Assembly (NCBI RefSeq): GCF_016864375.1
Contig: NZ_CP069355.1
Span: 1,054,001-1,118,000, forward strand
Origin: Microvirga sp. VF16
GTDB taxonomy: Bacteria > Pseudomonadota > Alphaproteobacteria > Rhizobiales > Beijerinckiaceae
DNA: 64,000 nt
Reading direction: 5' to 3'
The translations under genes and the position numbers were made by a program. The notes below the pieces were generated by a model. The model had not been told where the DNA came from, did not search any database, and worked only from the letters and a program-made list of their open reading frames with translations. The first letter of the stretch is position 1, and each line of letters starts with the position of its first letter. Shown here piece after piece: positions 42,670 through 52,704 of this stretch.

Positions 42670-43017
42670 ATGACGCAGACCCGACTATCCTCTCGCGCGC
42701 GCTCTGATGCGATGGTCCCCGATCCTGACTCGCTCGAACCCAGCATTCTTCGCGCTTATGTTCAGCTCGCCGCGATGCCGGACCAGGCCAGCGGCGTGAA
42801 AACCGCCACGTTGGCAAGATTTGGATCGGTCGAGGTGCGCCTGACAGAGTTGACCCAGCCGGAAAACAAGTCGCGGGATATCCCGCCCTTTTGGCTGGAG
42901 GTTTACTGCCATGCCACCGGCACCACCCTCGATAGTTGCGGCTGCTTCGATTTCGATGAGCCCGAACTGGCTGCCGCTGTCGACCTCGTTGATGACGCCA
43001 GACGGAAAGCCGCCTGA
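42670..43017 (+). CDS. Hypothetical protein (115 aa)
   Basis: The sequence starts MTQTRLSSRARSDAMVPDPD and contains VEVRLTELTQPENKSRDIPP and an acidic C-terminus with CGCFDFDEPELAAAVDLVDD. GGAG is seven bases upstream of ATG 42670. I recognise no domain. The Cys-Gly-Cys motif might bind metal, but only two cysteines are close together. It precedes the 3-hydroxybutyryl-CoA dehydrogenase gene on the same strand by about 140 bases. Confidence 0.6.
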   Translation: MTQTRLSSRARSDAMVPDPDSLEPSILRAYVQLAAMPDQASGVKTATLARFGSVEVRLTELTQPENKSRDIPPFWLEVYCHATGTTLDSCGCFDFDEPELAAAVDLVDDARRKAA

Positions 43018-43158
43018 GCGGACGGCCTGATGCGGATCACGATGCTCCTGAAAGGCGAGGGTGCATCATCCGATGAGAGGGGCTTGCTTGGTGTCTGAGT
43101 TTGTTGCGTTCCCTGTTTCCGTGCCGCTCAGACGCAGCGAAACGCGTGAGGTATCAAG

Positions 43159-44040
43159 ATGACTGGTCCCATCAAAACGGTTGGCGTGATCGGCGCAGGG
43201 CAGATGGGCAGCGGCATCGCCCATGTCTGCTCGCTGGCGGGATTCAACGTCCAGCTCCACGATCTCTCGGAGGATCGGATCAACGCCGGGCTCGCGACCA
43301 TCAACGAGAACATCACCCGTCAGGTTGCGAAGGGGGTGATCTCCGACGCCGAGCACCAGGCCGCCCTCGAGCGCATCCGCCCCACTCTGGCCTATGACGA
43401 TCTGTCTGCCTGCGACCTCGTCATCGAAGCCGCGACCGAGAACGAGGAAGTGAAGCGCAAGATCTTCACCAATCTCTGTCCCTCGCTCCACCCGGATGCG
43501 CTGCTCGCCACCAATACCTCGTCGATCTCGATCATGCGTCTTGCTGCCGCCACCGACCGGCCGGAGCGCTTCATCGGCATTCACTTCATGAATCCGGTGC
43601 CGGTGATGCAGCTCGTCGAGCTGATCCGTGGCATCGCAACGGACGACGCGACCTACGAATCCGCCCAGGAGTTCATCGCCAAGCTCGGCAAGACCTCAAC
43701 GGTGTCGGAAGACTTCCCGGCCTTCATCGTCAACCGCATTCTGCTGCCGATGATCAACGAGGCGATCTACACCCTCTACGAGGGCGTCGGCTCGGTGGAA
43801 GGCATTGACACGGCCATGCGGCTCGGTGCCAACCATCCCATGGGCCCGCTCCAGCTGGCCGATTTCATCGGCCTCGATACCTGCCTGTCGATCATGCAGG
43901 GCATTCACGAGGGCTTGGCCGATTCCAAGTACCGTCCCTGCCCGCTCCTCGTGAAATATGTCGAAGCCGGCTGGCTCGGACGCAAGACCAAGCGCGGCTT
44001 CTACGATTATCGCGGCGAGCAGCCGGTTCCGACGCGCTAG
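43159..44040 (+). CDS. hbdA: 3-hydroxybutyryl-CoA dehydrogenase
   Basis: The protein has 293 residues. The NAD-binding Rossmann motif is VGVIGAGQMGSGIAHVCSLAG. The catalytic His is in ERFIGIHFMNPVPVMQLVEL, and the C-terminal domain holds DFPAFIVNRILLPMINEAI and NHPMGPLQLADFIGLDTCL. It interconverts 3-hydroxybutyryl-CoA and acetoacetyl-CoA with NAD(P), in fatty-acid, PHB or aromatic catabolism. No thiolase or CoA transferase remains intact next to it; a CoA-transferase remnant lies upstream. Confidence 0.94.
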   Translation: MTGPIKTVGVIGAGQMGSGIAHVCSLAGFNVQLHDLSEDRINAGLATINENITRQVAKGVISDAEHQAALERIRPTLAYDDLSACDLVIEAATENEEVKRKIFTNLCPSLHPDALLATNTSSISIMRLAAATDRPERFIGIHFMNPVPVMQLVELIRGIATDDATYESAQEFIAKLGKTSTVSEDFPAFIVNRILLPMINEAIYTLYEGVGSVEGIDTAMRLGANHPMGPLQLADFIGLDTCLSIMQGIHEGLADSKYRPCPLLVKYVEAGWLGRKTKRGFYDYRGEQPVPTR

Positions 44041-44165
44041 GGATCGACAATGGTCATGCTCCACGCTCAAGTGCCGGAATAAGAGAACAGTGCCTTGACA
44101 CGCGGCATGTGCGACGTCCGCTTCAATCAGAAACGTCGGATCTTCTGGTTCTGAACGGACGAGTG

Positions 44166-45851
44166 CTATTGCCTCCCGCCGCGCGTGTAATGACCGGGCA
44201 GGACCTCGTTCGCGGCCCGGTCGGACACCTCTTCCTTCCAGCGCACCGATCCGAACGGGCGCTCCAGCATGCGGCGGACGCGCACGGGCTCAGGGCCGAT
44301 GTGGAACGCCGTCGCCTGCTGATCCAGTGCGCGCTCCGATGGCGTCGCGCGGTTGCGCTGGCGCAAATAATCGAGCCACGTCGGGCAGCGATAACGCTCA
44401 GTCCACAGTTCAGGATCGGCGATGTCGCGCGCCAGCGACCAGCCATAGGCGCCGTTGCGCTGACGGAACAGCTGGACGTCCTGCATCAGCGTGTGGAAGA
44501 CTCGCGCCTTCTCCGACGCGACGCGATATTCGATCTCCACCACCAGCGGCCCGCTGCGCCCAGTCAGCGGTAGCCGCACCTCGGGATCAGCCAGCCCCTC
44601 GGCCTCGTCGCCGCGCGCGCTGATGCGCGGCATGGGCAGCCAGGACCCAAGCAGCGGCGAGAGCAGCATGAGCGCGGCCGACACCAGCAGTGCGGTCTCG
44701 ACGCCAGCGGCATCGGTAAGCCGGCCCCAGCCCCAGCTGCCGAGGGCAATGCCGCCGGAGATCGCAGCCTGGTAGGCCGCCAGCGCGCGGCCCGCGACCC
44801 AGCGCGGCGCCGAAAGCTGGACCCCAATATTGAACAGCGCAACTGCCATCATCCACATCGCGCCCGCCACGACCAGCGCCGCCGCGGTCACGACGAGCTC
44901 GTGGCTCAGCGCCACTGCCGCCATCGCGCCGCCCATCGCCAGCGTGCAGGCGCGCACCGCGGCCTCGCCACTCATGCGCTTGCGCATCTCGCCCATGCCG
45001 AGCGCCCCGATAACAGCACCAAGGCCAAAGGCGCCGAGGATGATGCCGTACGTCTGCGCACCGCCCTGCAAGAGATCGCGCGCCACCAGCGGCATCAGCG
45101 CCGAGAGCGAGCCCCCGATCATGCCCGTGGCCACGGTGCGGGTCAGCACGATCTTGATCGACGGTGAATGGGTGATGTAGCGCACGCCGGACACGATGGC
45201 GCGGCGCAGCTGTTCGCGGGGCAGCCGCGAGGGCGCGGCGACGCGTTTCCAGAGGACAAGCGCGAGCATCAGCGGCAGATAGAGCAGCGCATTCAATGCA
45301 AAGGCCGCGACGGCGCCCGCGGTCGCCACCACAACGCCGCCGATCGCCGGCCCAAAGCTGCGCGCGATGTTGTAGCTGATCCCGTTGAGCGCGATGGCTG
45401 CTGGCAGCGTGTCTGCCGGGACCTGCTCGCTCACAGAGGCTTGCCAGGCCGGGCCCATCAACGCCATGCCGCTGCCAACCACAAAGCACAGGCCCAGCAA
45501 CAGATCCGGCGTGGTGAGCCCCAGCCACTCGAGTCCGGTCAGCGCGGTTGCGCCGCAAATCTCAATCGCCAGCGCCACCAGCGCCACGATGCGGCGGTCA
45601 TGCATGTCGGCAATGGCGCCGGCGGGGAGCGCAATCAGCATCACCGGCAGCAGCAAGGCCGTCTGCACCAGCGCGACCTTGTCGGCCGACGATGTGAGCT
45701 GCGTCATCGCCCACGCCGCACCGACGCCCTGAATCAGGATGCCGAGATTGGACAACAGGCTCGCCAGCCAGATGCGCCGAAAGGCGGGATAGCGCAGCGG
45801 CGCGGTGACGCCGTCGGGGCTGATCGTCTGGGGCTTGAGCGGATCGGTCAA
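44166..45851 (-). CDS. MFS_3-type exporter with C-terminal soluble domain
   Basis: The protein has 561 residues. The first 415 form a 12-helix major facilitator transporter of the MFS_3/EntS group (FRRIWLASLLSNLGILIQGV; loop MHDRRIVALVALAIE; QVPADTLPAAIALNGISYNI). After a linker, residues about 430-550 (VVEIEYRVASEKARVFHTLM, ERYRCPTWLDYLRQRNRATP) make the ferredoxin-like soluble tail often found in this group. It probably exports a small molecule such as a siderophore or drug. The gene stands alone and converges with hbdA. Confidence 0.87.
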   Translation of the reverse strand: MTDPLKPQTISPDGVTAPLRYPAFRRIWLASLLSNLGILIQGVGAAWAMTQLTSSADKVALVQTALLLPVMLIALPAGAIADMHDRRIVALVALAIEICGATALTGLEWLGLTTPDLLLGLCFVVGSGMALMGPAWQASVSEQVPADTLPAAIALNGISYNIARSFGPAIGGVVVATAGAVAAFALNALLYLPLMLALVLWKRVAAPSRLPREQLRRAIVSGVRYITHSPSIKIVLTRTVATGMIGGSLSALMPLVARDLLQGGAQTYGIILGAFGLGAVIGALGMGEMRKRMSGEAAVRACTLAMGGAMAAVALSHELVVTAAALVVAGAMWMMAVALFNIGVQLSAPRWVAGRALAAYQAAISGGIALGSWGWGRLTDAAGVETALLVSAALMLLSPLLGSWLPMPRISARGDEAEGLADPEVRLPLTGRSGPLVVEIEYRVASEKARVFHTLMQDVQLFRQRNGAYGWSLARDIADPELWTERYRCPTWLDYLRQRNRATPSERALDQQATAFHIGPEPVRVRRMLERPFGSVRWKEEVSDRAANEVLPGHYTRGGRQ

Positions 45852-46613
45852 TTCGGCTCCTGCCTTGCCGGCGATGGCTTGATTCTGGACCAGATCAGGG
45901 ATAGTCCGGGATACTTGGCCGTTAGCCAGGGGGCAAGCGCTTTTTCCACCCTCGTCGACTTTCCGCCCTTTGCGTTCGAAGCCTCATGAGGCCCGCTCAC
46001 GTCCCGAGGCCTGCATGGGACGGCTGAGTTGCTCGAGGATCTTGCCATGGAGCAGAGGCTGGCGCCGTTCATCACGATCGAACGTCGGGTCAACACGGGG
46101 GCAGATCTGTGTTTGGGGCGACACGCCAGTGGTCAAGCCAAATCGGCGCGACGGTGAGCCTCTCGGAGCGCCGTTTTGTGCCGCAGGGCTCATCTGAAAA
46201 CCATCTCTTTGTTGCGCGTTCGGTCTGACCCGCCGGCATCACGCGGATGAACGGTGAGGGACACACGCCAACGGGGGCCGACGGCAGTGCCGCGCGGTGA
46301 CCGAAGGCATGCCGCGCTTACCTCAATCCATGATCGAGCATATTGGGCAGATTCTGCGGAAGCGCTCTCGCCGAGAGCTCTCGTGCCCGGGCCAAACGCG
46401 ATGCTCAAGATGTTGGAGAGAGCCGATAAAACCAATGCTGAGGCGATGTTGAAATGGAAACGATGAGTACAGGTGAAAGCCTGGTGGGGAGCCCGGGAAG
46501 GCACTCCATCCGTGCTTGGCCCACGGCCGTCCATCGCAGCATCCGGCGGAGCGACAGCTTGACTCCCTGGCAAACCGGATCATGCTCGGACATTCCGGCC
46601 CCACAGGTCATGC
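45852..46613. other. No confident gene
   Basis: About 760 bases between the exporter and the LysR gene. The first 100 bases should hold the exporter promoter. Several overlapping short frames exist but none is convincing. Confidence 0.4.
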
Positions 46614-47504
46614 TCAGTAGGCCCAGCTCCTCGCCTTCATGACCAGAAAGTCGCGGAACACCTGCAGGCGCGCCACCGAGCGCATTTCCTCCGGATACAC
46701 GAGATAGGTGTCTAAATGGGGCCAATCGAGATCGCGAAGGATCCGCACGATCCCCGGTGCTCCCTGCATCGCGTACGCCGACGCCATGCCAACGCCGGCC
46801 CCGGTCTGGAGGGCGTGCTTCAATGCCATGCTGTCATTGACCACCAGATGTGGCTCACGGGGGTTATTGGAGTCACGCCCTAATGAGATGAGTTGATGCA
46901 TCTCCAGGATGTAATCCGGTTGATGACCGCCCAGGCAAACGATCCGGTGACGGTCGAGATCCTCGATGCCCTTTGGTTCTCCCACCTGCTCGAGATAGGA
47001 GCGTGCGGCGTAGGGATAGTATTGAACCGTGAAGAGCCGCCGCTGGATCAGATCGGCCTGGATCGGCTGCCGGAGCCGGATGGCGATGTCGGCTTCCCGC
47101 ATGGCAAGGTCAAGTTCATCATTGGTCAGGATGAGCTCGATCTGAATCTCGGGATAGAGATCCAGAAACTCGGAGATCCGTCGGGCAAGCCAGGTCCCAC
47201 CCAGGCCTACCGTCGCTGTCACCTTGAGATACCCGCTTGGCCTCTCTTTGGTGTCCGTCAGGTGCGCGTGTGTTGCCTCCAGGCGCTGCCAGACGTCACG
47301 GGCGCTGCGAAACAGAACGTCCCCGTGCTCGGTCAGGATCAGGCCGCGGGCGTGACGATGAAACAGCTTCACCTTCAGATCGCGTTCGAGGGCCGCTATC
47401 ATCCGGCTGATCGAGGATTGGTTCAATCCGAGTTTCGCGCCGGCACGGGTAAAGTTGCCAGCCTGAGCCACCTCATAGAACAGCCGAACTTTCTCCCAAT
47501 CCAC
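46614..47504 (-). CDS. LysR family transcriptional regulator
   Basis: The protein has 296 residues. The N-terminal winged helix-turn-helix reads FYEVAQAGNFTRAGAKLGLN and QSSISRMIAALERDLKVKLF. The effector-binding domain follows from about residue 90 (LKVTATVGLGGTWLARRISE). The GTG at 47504 has a GAGGGGGA ribosome site upstream; a TTG six bases earlier is possible. LysR proteins often control a divergent neighbour, but here the upstream 470 bases hold no gene, so the target is unknown. Confidence 0.92.
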   Translation of the reverse strand: MDWEKVRLFYEVAQAGNFTRAGAKLGLNQSSISRMIAALERDLKVKLFHRHARGLILTEHGDVLFRSARDVWQRLEATHAHLTDTKERPSGYLKVTATVGLGGTWLARRISEFLDLYPEIQIELILTNDELDLAMREADIAIRLRQPIQADLIQRRLFTVQYYPYAARSYLEQVGEPKGIEDLDRHRIVCLGGHQPDYILEMHQLISLGRDSNNPREPHLVVNDSMALKHALQTGAGVGMASAYAMQGAPGIVRILRDLDWPHLDTYLVYPEEMRSVARLQVFRDFLVMKARSWAY

Positions 47505-47510
47505 AGCCAA

Positions 47511-47980
47511 TCCCCCTCGGCACTCTCCTAGCGTCTAGCCGAGGCGGCGCCAAGCTGTCATTCCGATGCTGAGCGCCAGATCGAAGTGGGCCATCCCCAG
47601 ATCCATCTTGATGTGGGAAGCACAGGGGCGGGTCCTCGCGCGGACTTGGATTCTAACAGCCGGAGTTCGCATTCGTATGACAGACTTCACCGACATTCTG
47701 GGCGCTGCTGCAGTGACAGCGCGGAATGCACACTGGTGTTGCGGCGACAGCTCATGCTGCCATCTGTCCCACTGACCTTCAGGCCCTTTCGCCCACAGGT
47801 GCCGTCCGCAAGGGCTTGGGCATAGCGGCCGTGCTCAGCCTAAGCGAGCCAGCTGATGGCGAAGGTCACCGCGGTGAGTGGCTGCCGCGCCGTGGCGCTT
47901 CCCGCACCCCAAACGGTCGCGGCCTTCTTGAGGGAGCGGACCAGAACGCCAAAGTATAGCTCGCCCACCGCTGGCCTTTT
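47511..47980. other. No confident gene
   Basis: About 470 bases between the LysR gene and the 3' end of the protease-nuclease gene. Short frames on the plus strand lack support. Confidence 0.4.
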
Positions 47981-50122
47981 TCAAGGTAAGGCGCTGAACG
48001 ACCGAATGACCCGAAGTCCACTCCCCTCAGCTCCGTCAGGGGCCTGCCCCTCGAAGGTGTCATGCGGCTTCAGATGGCTCATGTCGAAACCCGTCACCCG
48101 TTCAATTCGCTGCAAGGAGGCGAGATATTCATCGACTTCCGGGGCGACTTCCTTGTTCTCCCGCAACGTGGTGCGCCGGCGCTTGAGGAGCCTCTCATGA
48201 CTGGCAAGAAACCCGGTCACGCGGGGCTCGCCGTCAATCACCCGAATGATGACCTTCCAGAATGTCCGCGGAACGAAAACGCCCTGGTCATCGAGATCGT
48301 CATAGCCTGGATCGTCCTGGCCGAACACCGGACCCTGGAGGACCGTCATGCGCGATCGGTCCATGGTGGCGCCAAACTCAAGATAGTGGCGTTCAATCCC
48401 CTGCCAGAACTTGAGGGATTGGTTGAACAGCCAGTGCTGAGGCGTACAATTGGTTCGGTGAAACGTGTCCGCGTTGGCGCGAACCGCCTTGGCCGGGGTC
48501 CCCCAAGTCGGATCGGTCCGGCGGGTCAGATGACCCCGGTCAAAATAGGTGCTGTTCGCCGAGTAAAAGCTTTGCCCGACATAATAGGACGGGTCCATGC
48601 GTGGATCGTCGTACCAGGTCTCTCCCTCCGCTCCGATCTCGCTCGGCAGTCCGGTTTCGCGATCAATGTCGATGTAAGTGGACCCGTCGATGTTGGTTGC
48701 CGTGAGGAAGGCAAATCGGCGATCGGCGTTCATGATGACGCTGAAATGTTGATATTTCAGTTCACCGGCCTCGTGGTTTGGCTCATCCGGCTTGAGTGGC
48801 GCAATGGAGCCTTGGACGGGCGCGACGATGGAGCTGAGAGGGAATTTGTAACCCGGCAGAAATCCTGGATCGTAACCACGCCGGTTAGGATAATTCCGAT
48901 CAAGGACAACCTTCTCGGGGCCTCTCGCGGTGTCGACCCGTACTGAGGAGGCCGCGCTGGACACATGGTCTGGAGGTGGCAGAGGGGGCGTCTCGGAGCG
49001 CAAGACAGGAGCGAGCGCAGGAGAGTCAACGGCATATCCTGGTAGCCGGATGGAGACCTCGAGCGGGATCATTAGGGTAGCCTCGGATGCAGACGCCTTC
49101 GTCTTTGAGTTCTCCATTGTGCGCTCTCCTCCAGAACCAATGCTCGTTTCTCCCTCCGGTGAACGGATCTCTTGCGGATGCGACGGCGGCGTAACGTCTA
49201 GGGCTTCCCGAAGGAGATGACGTTTGTCACCATCGGCCATCTCTGGCAGAGAGGCTCGCAGGTGTTCGACAATCCTGCTAATCCGCACGCCTTCGTTGAC
49301 TGTGATCGGGATCTCTTGCCCATCGACACTGCGCGTGTCCAGGAACGGCTTGCCCCAGTGATGCAGAGCGACAACTTCCCATGCATCGTTAAAGACCGGC
49401 GATCCTGACGATCCGCCTTCTGTATCGGCCTCATAGTGAAGGACGCGGTCGAGCCGACCCATGATTCGGTTTTCGCGCAGCACGATTTTCTTGTGCCAAC
49501 CATTGGGGTGCTGGACGATGTTAACGGCCGCACCCTTAGCGTGCTTATCGGGCCGATCGCTGAGAGGACAGAAGCCCTGGTCGGCGAGACTCCCACGACC
49601 ATGCACGCGATCGCCCACAGCGACCACCGTGAAATCGAGATCCTTCCAGCCGACCGTGTAGAAGAAGAGGTCAGGTCGCAATTTGAATACAGACGGTTCG
49701 ACGGCTGCCAGTCGCTCGCCGCGCTCAAAGTTGAACATGATCCATGCCGTCGCAGCCGTTTCCTCATCAAGCAGCACGTGATTGTTGGTGATGAACAGGC
49801 TGGGACTGATCATGAACCCGGAGCCCAGCGAGGTACGACCCTCGTCGCCGACGATGTGGGCCACGGAACGGGCCGCCCGGGCTCCCAACGTGAGGAACAC
49901 AGCGTCGACGAAATCAGCGGTGTCACCCTGGGTGGTCTCCGCACCTTCGGGCACTGGCTGGTCCCGCGCCGCCATTCGGCGGGCGAAGCCTTCACGACGG
50001 GCATCGTCCTCTTCCGCATAGCGCGCCTGTCCTTTGGCGATCAGGCGCCGCGATCGACTCCGTTGCTCCTGGGTTCTCGCAATGCGTTCGGCCACGAGTT
50101 GATCCAGCTCTGCTCGGTTCAT
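47981..50122 (-). CDS. Trypsin-like protease fused to a DNA/RNA non-specific endonuclease
   Basis: The protein has 713 residues. An N-terminal charged helix (1-55, ERIARTQEQRSRSRRLIAKG) is followed by a V8/trypsin-like protease: His115 in FITNNHVLL, Asp163 in DLDFTVVAV, Ser239 in EGGSSGSPVF. A Pro/Ser-rich linker (about 310-400) leads to an EndoG/NucA-type nuclease with the DRGH motif (residues 528-531, His531), the metal-ligand Asn567 and nearby Glu576 (NCTPQHWLFNQS; FWQGIE). Both active sites look complete. No signal peptide is seen, so a toxic nuclease would be kept in the cytoplasm, perhaps controlled by the protease half. It stands alone with no obvious immunity or sensor gene. Confidence 0.9.
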   Translation of the reverse strand: MNRAELDQLVAERIARTQEQRSRSRRLIAKGQARYAEEDDARREGFARRMAARDQPVPEGAETTQGDTADFVDAVFLTLGARAARSVAHIVGDEGRTSLGSGFMISPSLFITNNHVLLDEETAATAWIMFNFERGERLAAVEPSVFKLRPDLFFYTVGWKDLDFTVVAVGDRVHGRGSLADQGFCPLSDRPDKHAKGAAVNIVQHPNGWHKKIVLRENRIMGRLDRVLHYEADTEGGSSGSPVFNDAWEVVALHHWGKPFLDTRSVDGQEIPITVNEGVRISRIVEHLRASLPEMADGDKRHLLREALDVTPPSHPQEIRSPEGETSIGSGGERTMENSKTKASASEATLMIPLEVSIRLPGYAVDSPALAPVLRSETPPLPPPDHVSSAASSVRVDTARGPEKVVLDRNYPNRRGYDPGFLPGYKFPLSSIVAPVQGSIAPLKPDEPNHEAGELKYQHFSVIMNADRRFAFLTATNIDGSTYIDIDRETGLPSEIGAEGETWYDDPRMDPSYYVGQSFYSANSTYFDRGHLTRRTDPTWGTPAKAVRANADTFHRTNCTPQHWLFNQSLKFWQGIERHYLEFGATMDRSRMTVLQGPVFGQDDPGYDDLDDQGVFVPRTFWKVIIRVIDGEPRVTGFLASHERLLKRRRTTLRENKEVAPEVDEYLASLQRIERVTGFDMSHLKPHDTFEGQAPDGAEGSGLRVIRSFSALP

Positions 50123-50256
50123 CCCACCCCCCTGCCGCTAAAGCCAAAACTACCTCTTGATCTGATAATTGATAGGATTCGTGCTTGCTGGACAAGTTGA
50201 AGTGGCGTATCTGCCCGGCGACGAGGACAGATCACAGCCACAAAATGCTTTCGGCT

Positions 50257-50514
50257 TCATTCGCCCCAGCCCTCCGGATCAATGCGATTGAATCCGTCAA
50301 TACTTGTCATTTCGTCCTTAATCTGAAAATAAGTATGGTCGAAAAGATCAACCATGCAAAGATCGATGGGTTTAACGTCCGATGCGTTGAGGGGAGGGGT
50401 TGCTTTGCTCGCCTCCACCCCCGCGGCAACAGGCTCAGAGCAGAAGAATCGCTCAAAGTCCGCTCTGGTTTTCGAGAGTGAGCCTGTCGTTTTGCCCGTG
50501 CCAGCCATCCGCAT
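50257..50514 (-). CDS. Small hypothetical protein (85 aa)
   Basis: The frame reads MRMAGTGKTTGSLSKTRADF and ends DEMTSIDGFNRIDPEGWGE. It is acidic toward the C-terminus and has no membrane segment. GAGG lies a few bases before the ATG. It is 134 bases from the start of the protease-nuclease gene and points away from it. Support is weak; it could be a chance frame. Confidence 0.3.
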   Translation of the reverse strand: MRMAGTGKTTGSLSKTRADFERFFCSEPVAAGVEASKATPPLNASDVKPIDLCMVDLFDHTYFQIKDEMTSIDGFNRIDPEGWGE

Positions 50515-50920
50515 TGCCTCAGCGCCATGGCGATCGGGAGAACCGTGGCGGGCGTCGCCGCTTGATCCGTAAGGTAATGGGAGTTGCCTCAATGCGCCCA
50601 ACGCCAGGGAACACGACACCGCCGCCGACCCGATCACTGCGACGCGCTATGGCATGCCCTGGGATGTATCCTGTCGGCTGGTGCGAAATGCTCTGAGCAC
50701 GCATGTCTTCGAACACGTCTTGGGCTGGACGAATGTTATGAGTTGGCTGATGCCCTGCGTCCATGATGCCGCGATGAAACCTGTCGGGGGACGAGCGCCT
50801 CAGCTGGCAGCCCATGAGGCCGGCGAGAGGCAACCGCCTCGCATTCGATTTGGGGCCTGTTCGTCGACGGCTCCTGGCTCGTGCGCCAGGAGCCTATCAG
50901 GGTGATCGCTGTGGCGGCCC
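50515..50920. other. No confident gene
   Basis: About 400 bases between the small frame and the hemerythrin-phasin gene. Near 50873-50895 GGCTCCTGG and CCAGGAGCC flank CTCGTGCG, giving a nine-base stem that could serve as terminator of the leftward hemerythrin-phasin gene. Confidence 0.4.
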
Positions 50921-51919
50921 TTAGGCTACACGGCTGAAGCGCTGGGCCGTTTGCTCGGCTCGCATGGTGACAGTCCGGGTCGCCTCATCGGCCACTTGGA
51001 TCGTCAGTTCCGCCATGCGGCGGCTGGTCTCGAGGGTCTGTTCCAGGTTGTCGCGGATGAGGGAGCTTTGGGTCGCAATCAGATCGGTGACGGACCGGCA
51101 GCGCGCGAGTTGGTCAAAGCCATCGAGATTCCGCTGCAGGCGCTTCGCGCTGCGTTCGAGCCATTCGTGGGAGATACCCTGGACCCCGCGGGCCAGGGCG
51201 GTCCCGGATTGGGCCACCGCGCGGAGGTTCTCCGAGGTCTGCCCGGTCAGGTCATGCGCATCCCCATTCGGAAGACCGAAAAGCCGCAAGGTTTGGTTGG
51301 TCGAGCGGCGTGCCACCTCCGAAACGGTGCCAAAGCTGTTCTCCACCACCTCCTGCATGGTGCGGACCAGGGTCTGGGCTCCTTCGATACCAGCCCTCAT
51401 GGTCTCTGCCACGTCGTCCGTCACCTGCCGGACAGCTTCACCCTGCTCGCGCGAACTCCGAGCCTCGGCTCGCTTGGTCTCGTCACTGCCTGCCATGTCA
51501 TCCTCCACTTGTTCAACGACCGCCTTAGCTTCCTCGTCACTCAAGACCTTGAGCACGGCGGGAAGCAGTTCCTTCTTGTCATCCCGGATATGCTGTTGGA
51601 ACACTCTTTTCAGCTCGGCAAGGTGGCCGAGGAATTCGCTGCTGTTCTTGGGCATGCGCTCCAAGTCTGCCAGGAGCGCACTCGTTTCGGCGTTGTCACT
51701 GGTGGCGTCGCGCAGGAGGTCATCCATCCCATGCCGTCTCAAGACTGGAAAGAGATGCTGCTCATGCAGAATGGCCAGAAGCTCCAACTCCTCCTTCAGA
51801 TCTCCGAATAGCCGCTCCCGGGTTTTGACCGCGTTATCGGACGTGGCGAGCAGCTTGTCGAAGAACTCGTTCACCTTGTCCGGTGGTGTCTGACTGAAGC
51901 GTCCGCTGGTTGCCATCAT
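50921..51919 (-). CDS. Hemerythrin-like domain fused to a phasin-like domain
   Basis: The protein has about 332 residues. The first 150 form an HHE-type four-helix bundle with His in LAILHEQHLFPVLRRHG, FLGHLAELKRVFQQHIRDDK and KKELLPAVLKV. After a charged linker, residues about 190-330 form long amphipathic helices of phasin type (VRTMQEVVENSFGTVSEVARR, DLIATQSSLIRDNLEQTLET). Hemerythrin domains bind a di-iron site for oxygen or NO; phasins coat PHB granules or membranes. Two ATG codons (51919, 51916) are adjacent and the start is not certain. Confidence 0.8.
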   Translation of the reverse strand: MMATSGRFSQTPPDKVNEFFDKLLATSDNAVKTRERLFGDLKEELELLAILHEQHLFPVLRRHGMDDLLRDATSDNAETSALLADLERMPKNSSEFLGHLAELKRVFQQHIRDDKKELLPAVLKVLSDEEAKAVVEQVEDDMAGSDETKRAEARSSREQGEAVRQVTDDVAETMRAGIEGAQTLVRTMQEVVENSFGTVSEVARRSTNQTLRLFGLPNGDAHDLTGQTSENLRAVAQSGTALARGVQGISHEWLERSAKRLQRNLDGFDQLARCRSVTDLIATQSSLIRDNLEQTLETSRRMAELTIQVADEATRTVTMRAEQTAQRFSRVA

Positions 51920-51928
51920 CCCTCGCAA

Positions 51929-52704
51929 ATTGTCAAAGGGTTGCCTTGCGCTTGGCGCCTGGGTCGTGGGACTTGGAAACTGGTGCCGTCGAATACGGGC
52001 TTATCAGGCATTTCTGAGATGTGTTCGCAACAGCAGTATGACAAGGATGTCGGATTTCTTTGTAGGGATGTGCCGCCATGTCATCAGATCGAGGCGGGGC
52101 TGGGGGAACGGATATGGTCTCCTCGGCCGGTGCGATGGCATTTGCAGCTGTCGCCAACATTCGCCATTGGCTTGTGCGGTCGAGATCACAACGGAACGCT
52201 GCTGAAAAGGGCGGACCTGAGACGAATGAACCAAGGCCTGCAGGGCACCTCGACACACTCTAATTTCGGCGGCTGCGGCGATGTTACCTTGCACAGGCAA
52301 CGGGGAAGACCGTCGTACCTGCCATTGGCGGTCACCAAGAATACCTCATGCTGGAGGACCGTTCTGTCCCAGCTCCCGAGACAGGAAGGACCAGGTGCTC
52401 ATTTCAGTGCCGCCGCATAGAAATAGCCCCTCGCGCACACGTCATGGGAGGGACCAAGTGAACACAATCGGAGTGTGTGAGCGGTCCGAGCCGCATAGGC
52501 GAGATACTTACGCTTGGTGACGGCAGTAAGGCTAAGAAGAAGCAACGGCGTGACAGCGGCTCAGGCCCCCTGCCTTCAGACATGGGGAGGACGTCAGATA
52601 TGGGAAGCATCTTCAGAACCATTTTAGGACGCCGCCTCCACCCACTCGGTCCCCCGTCCGATAATTTTCGGGAACGGAGATTCAGATTGAAAAGAGACGA
52701 GCCC
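51929..52704. other. No confident gene
   Basis: About 775 bases without a supported gene, holding the promoter of the hemerythrin-phasin gene at its left side. Overlapping frames of 60-150 codons show no recognisable sequence. Confidence 0.4.

Noticed and set aside
47866..48946. Plus-strand frames opposite the nuclease domain
   Set aside because: They are antisense to a protein with clear protease and nuclease motifs and show no motifs of their own.
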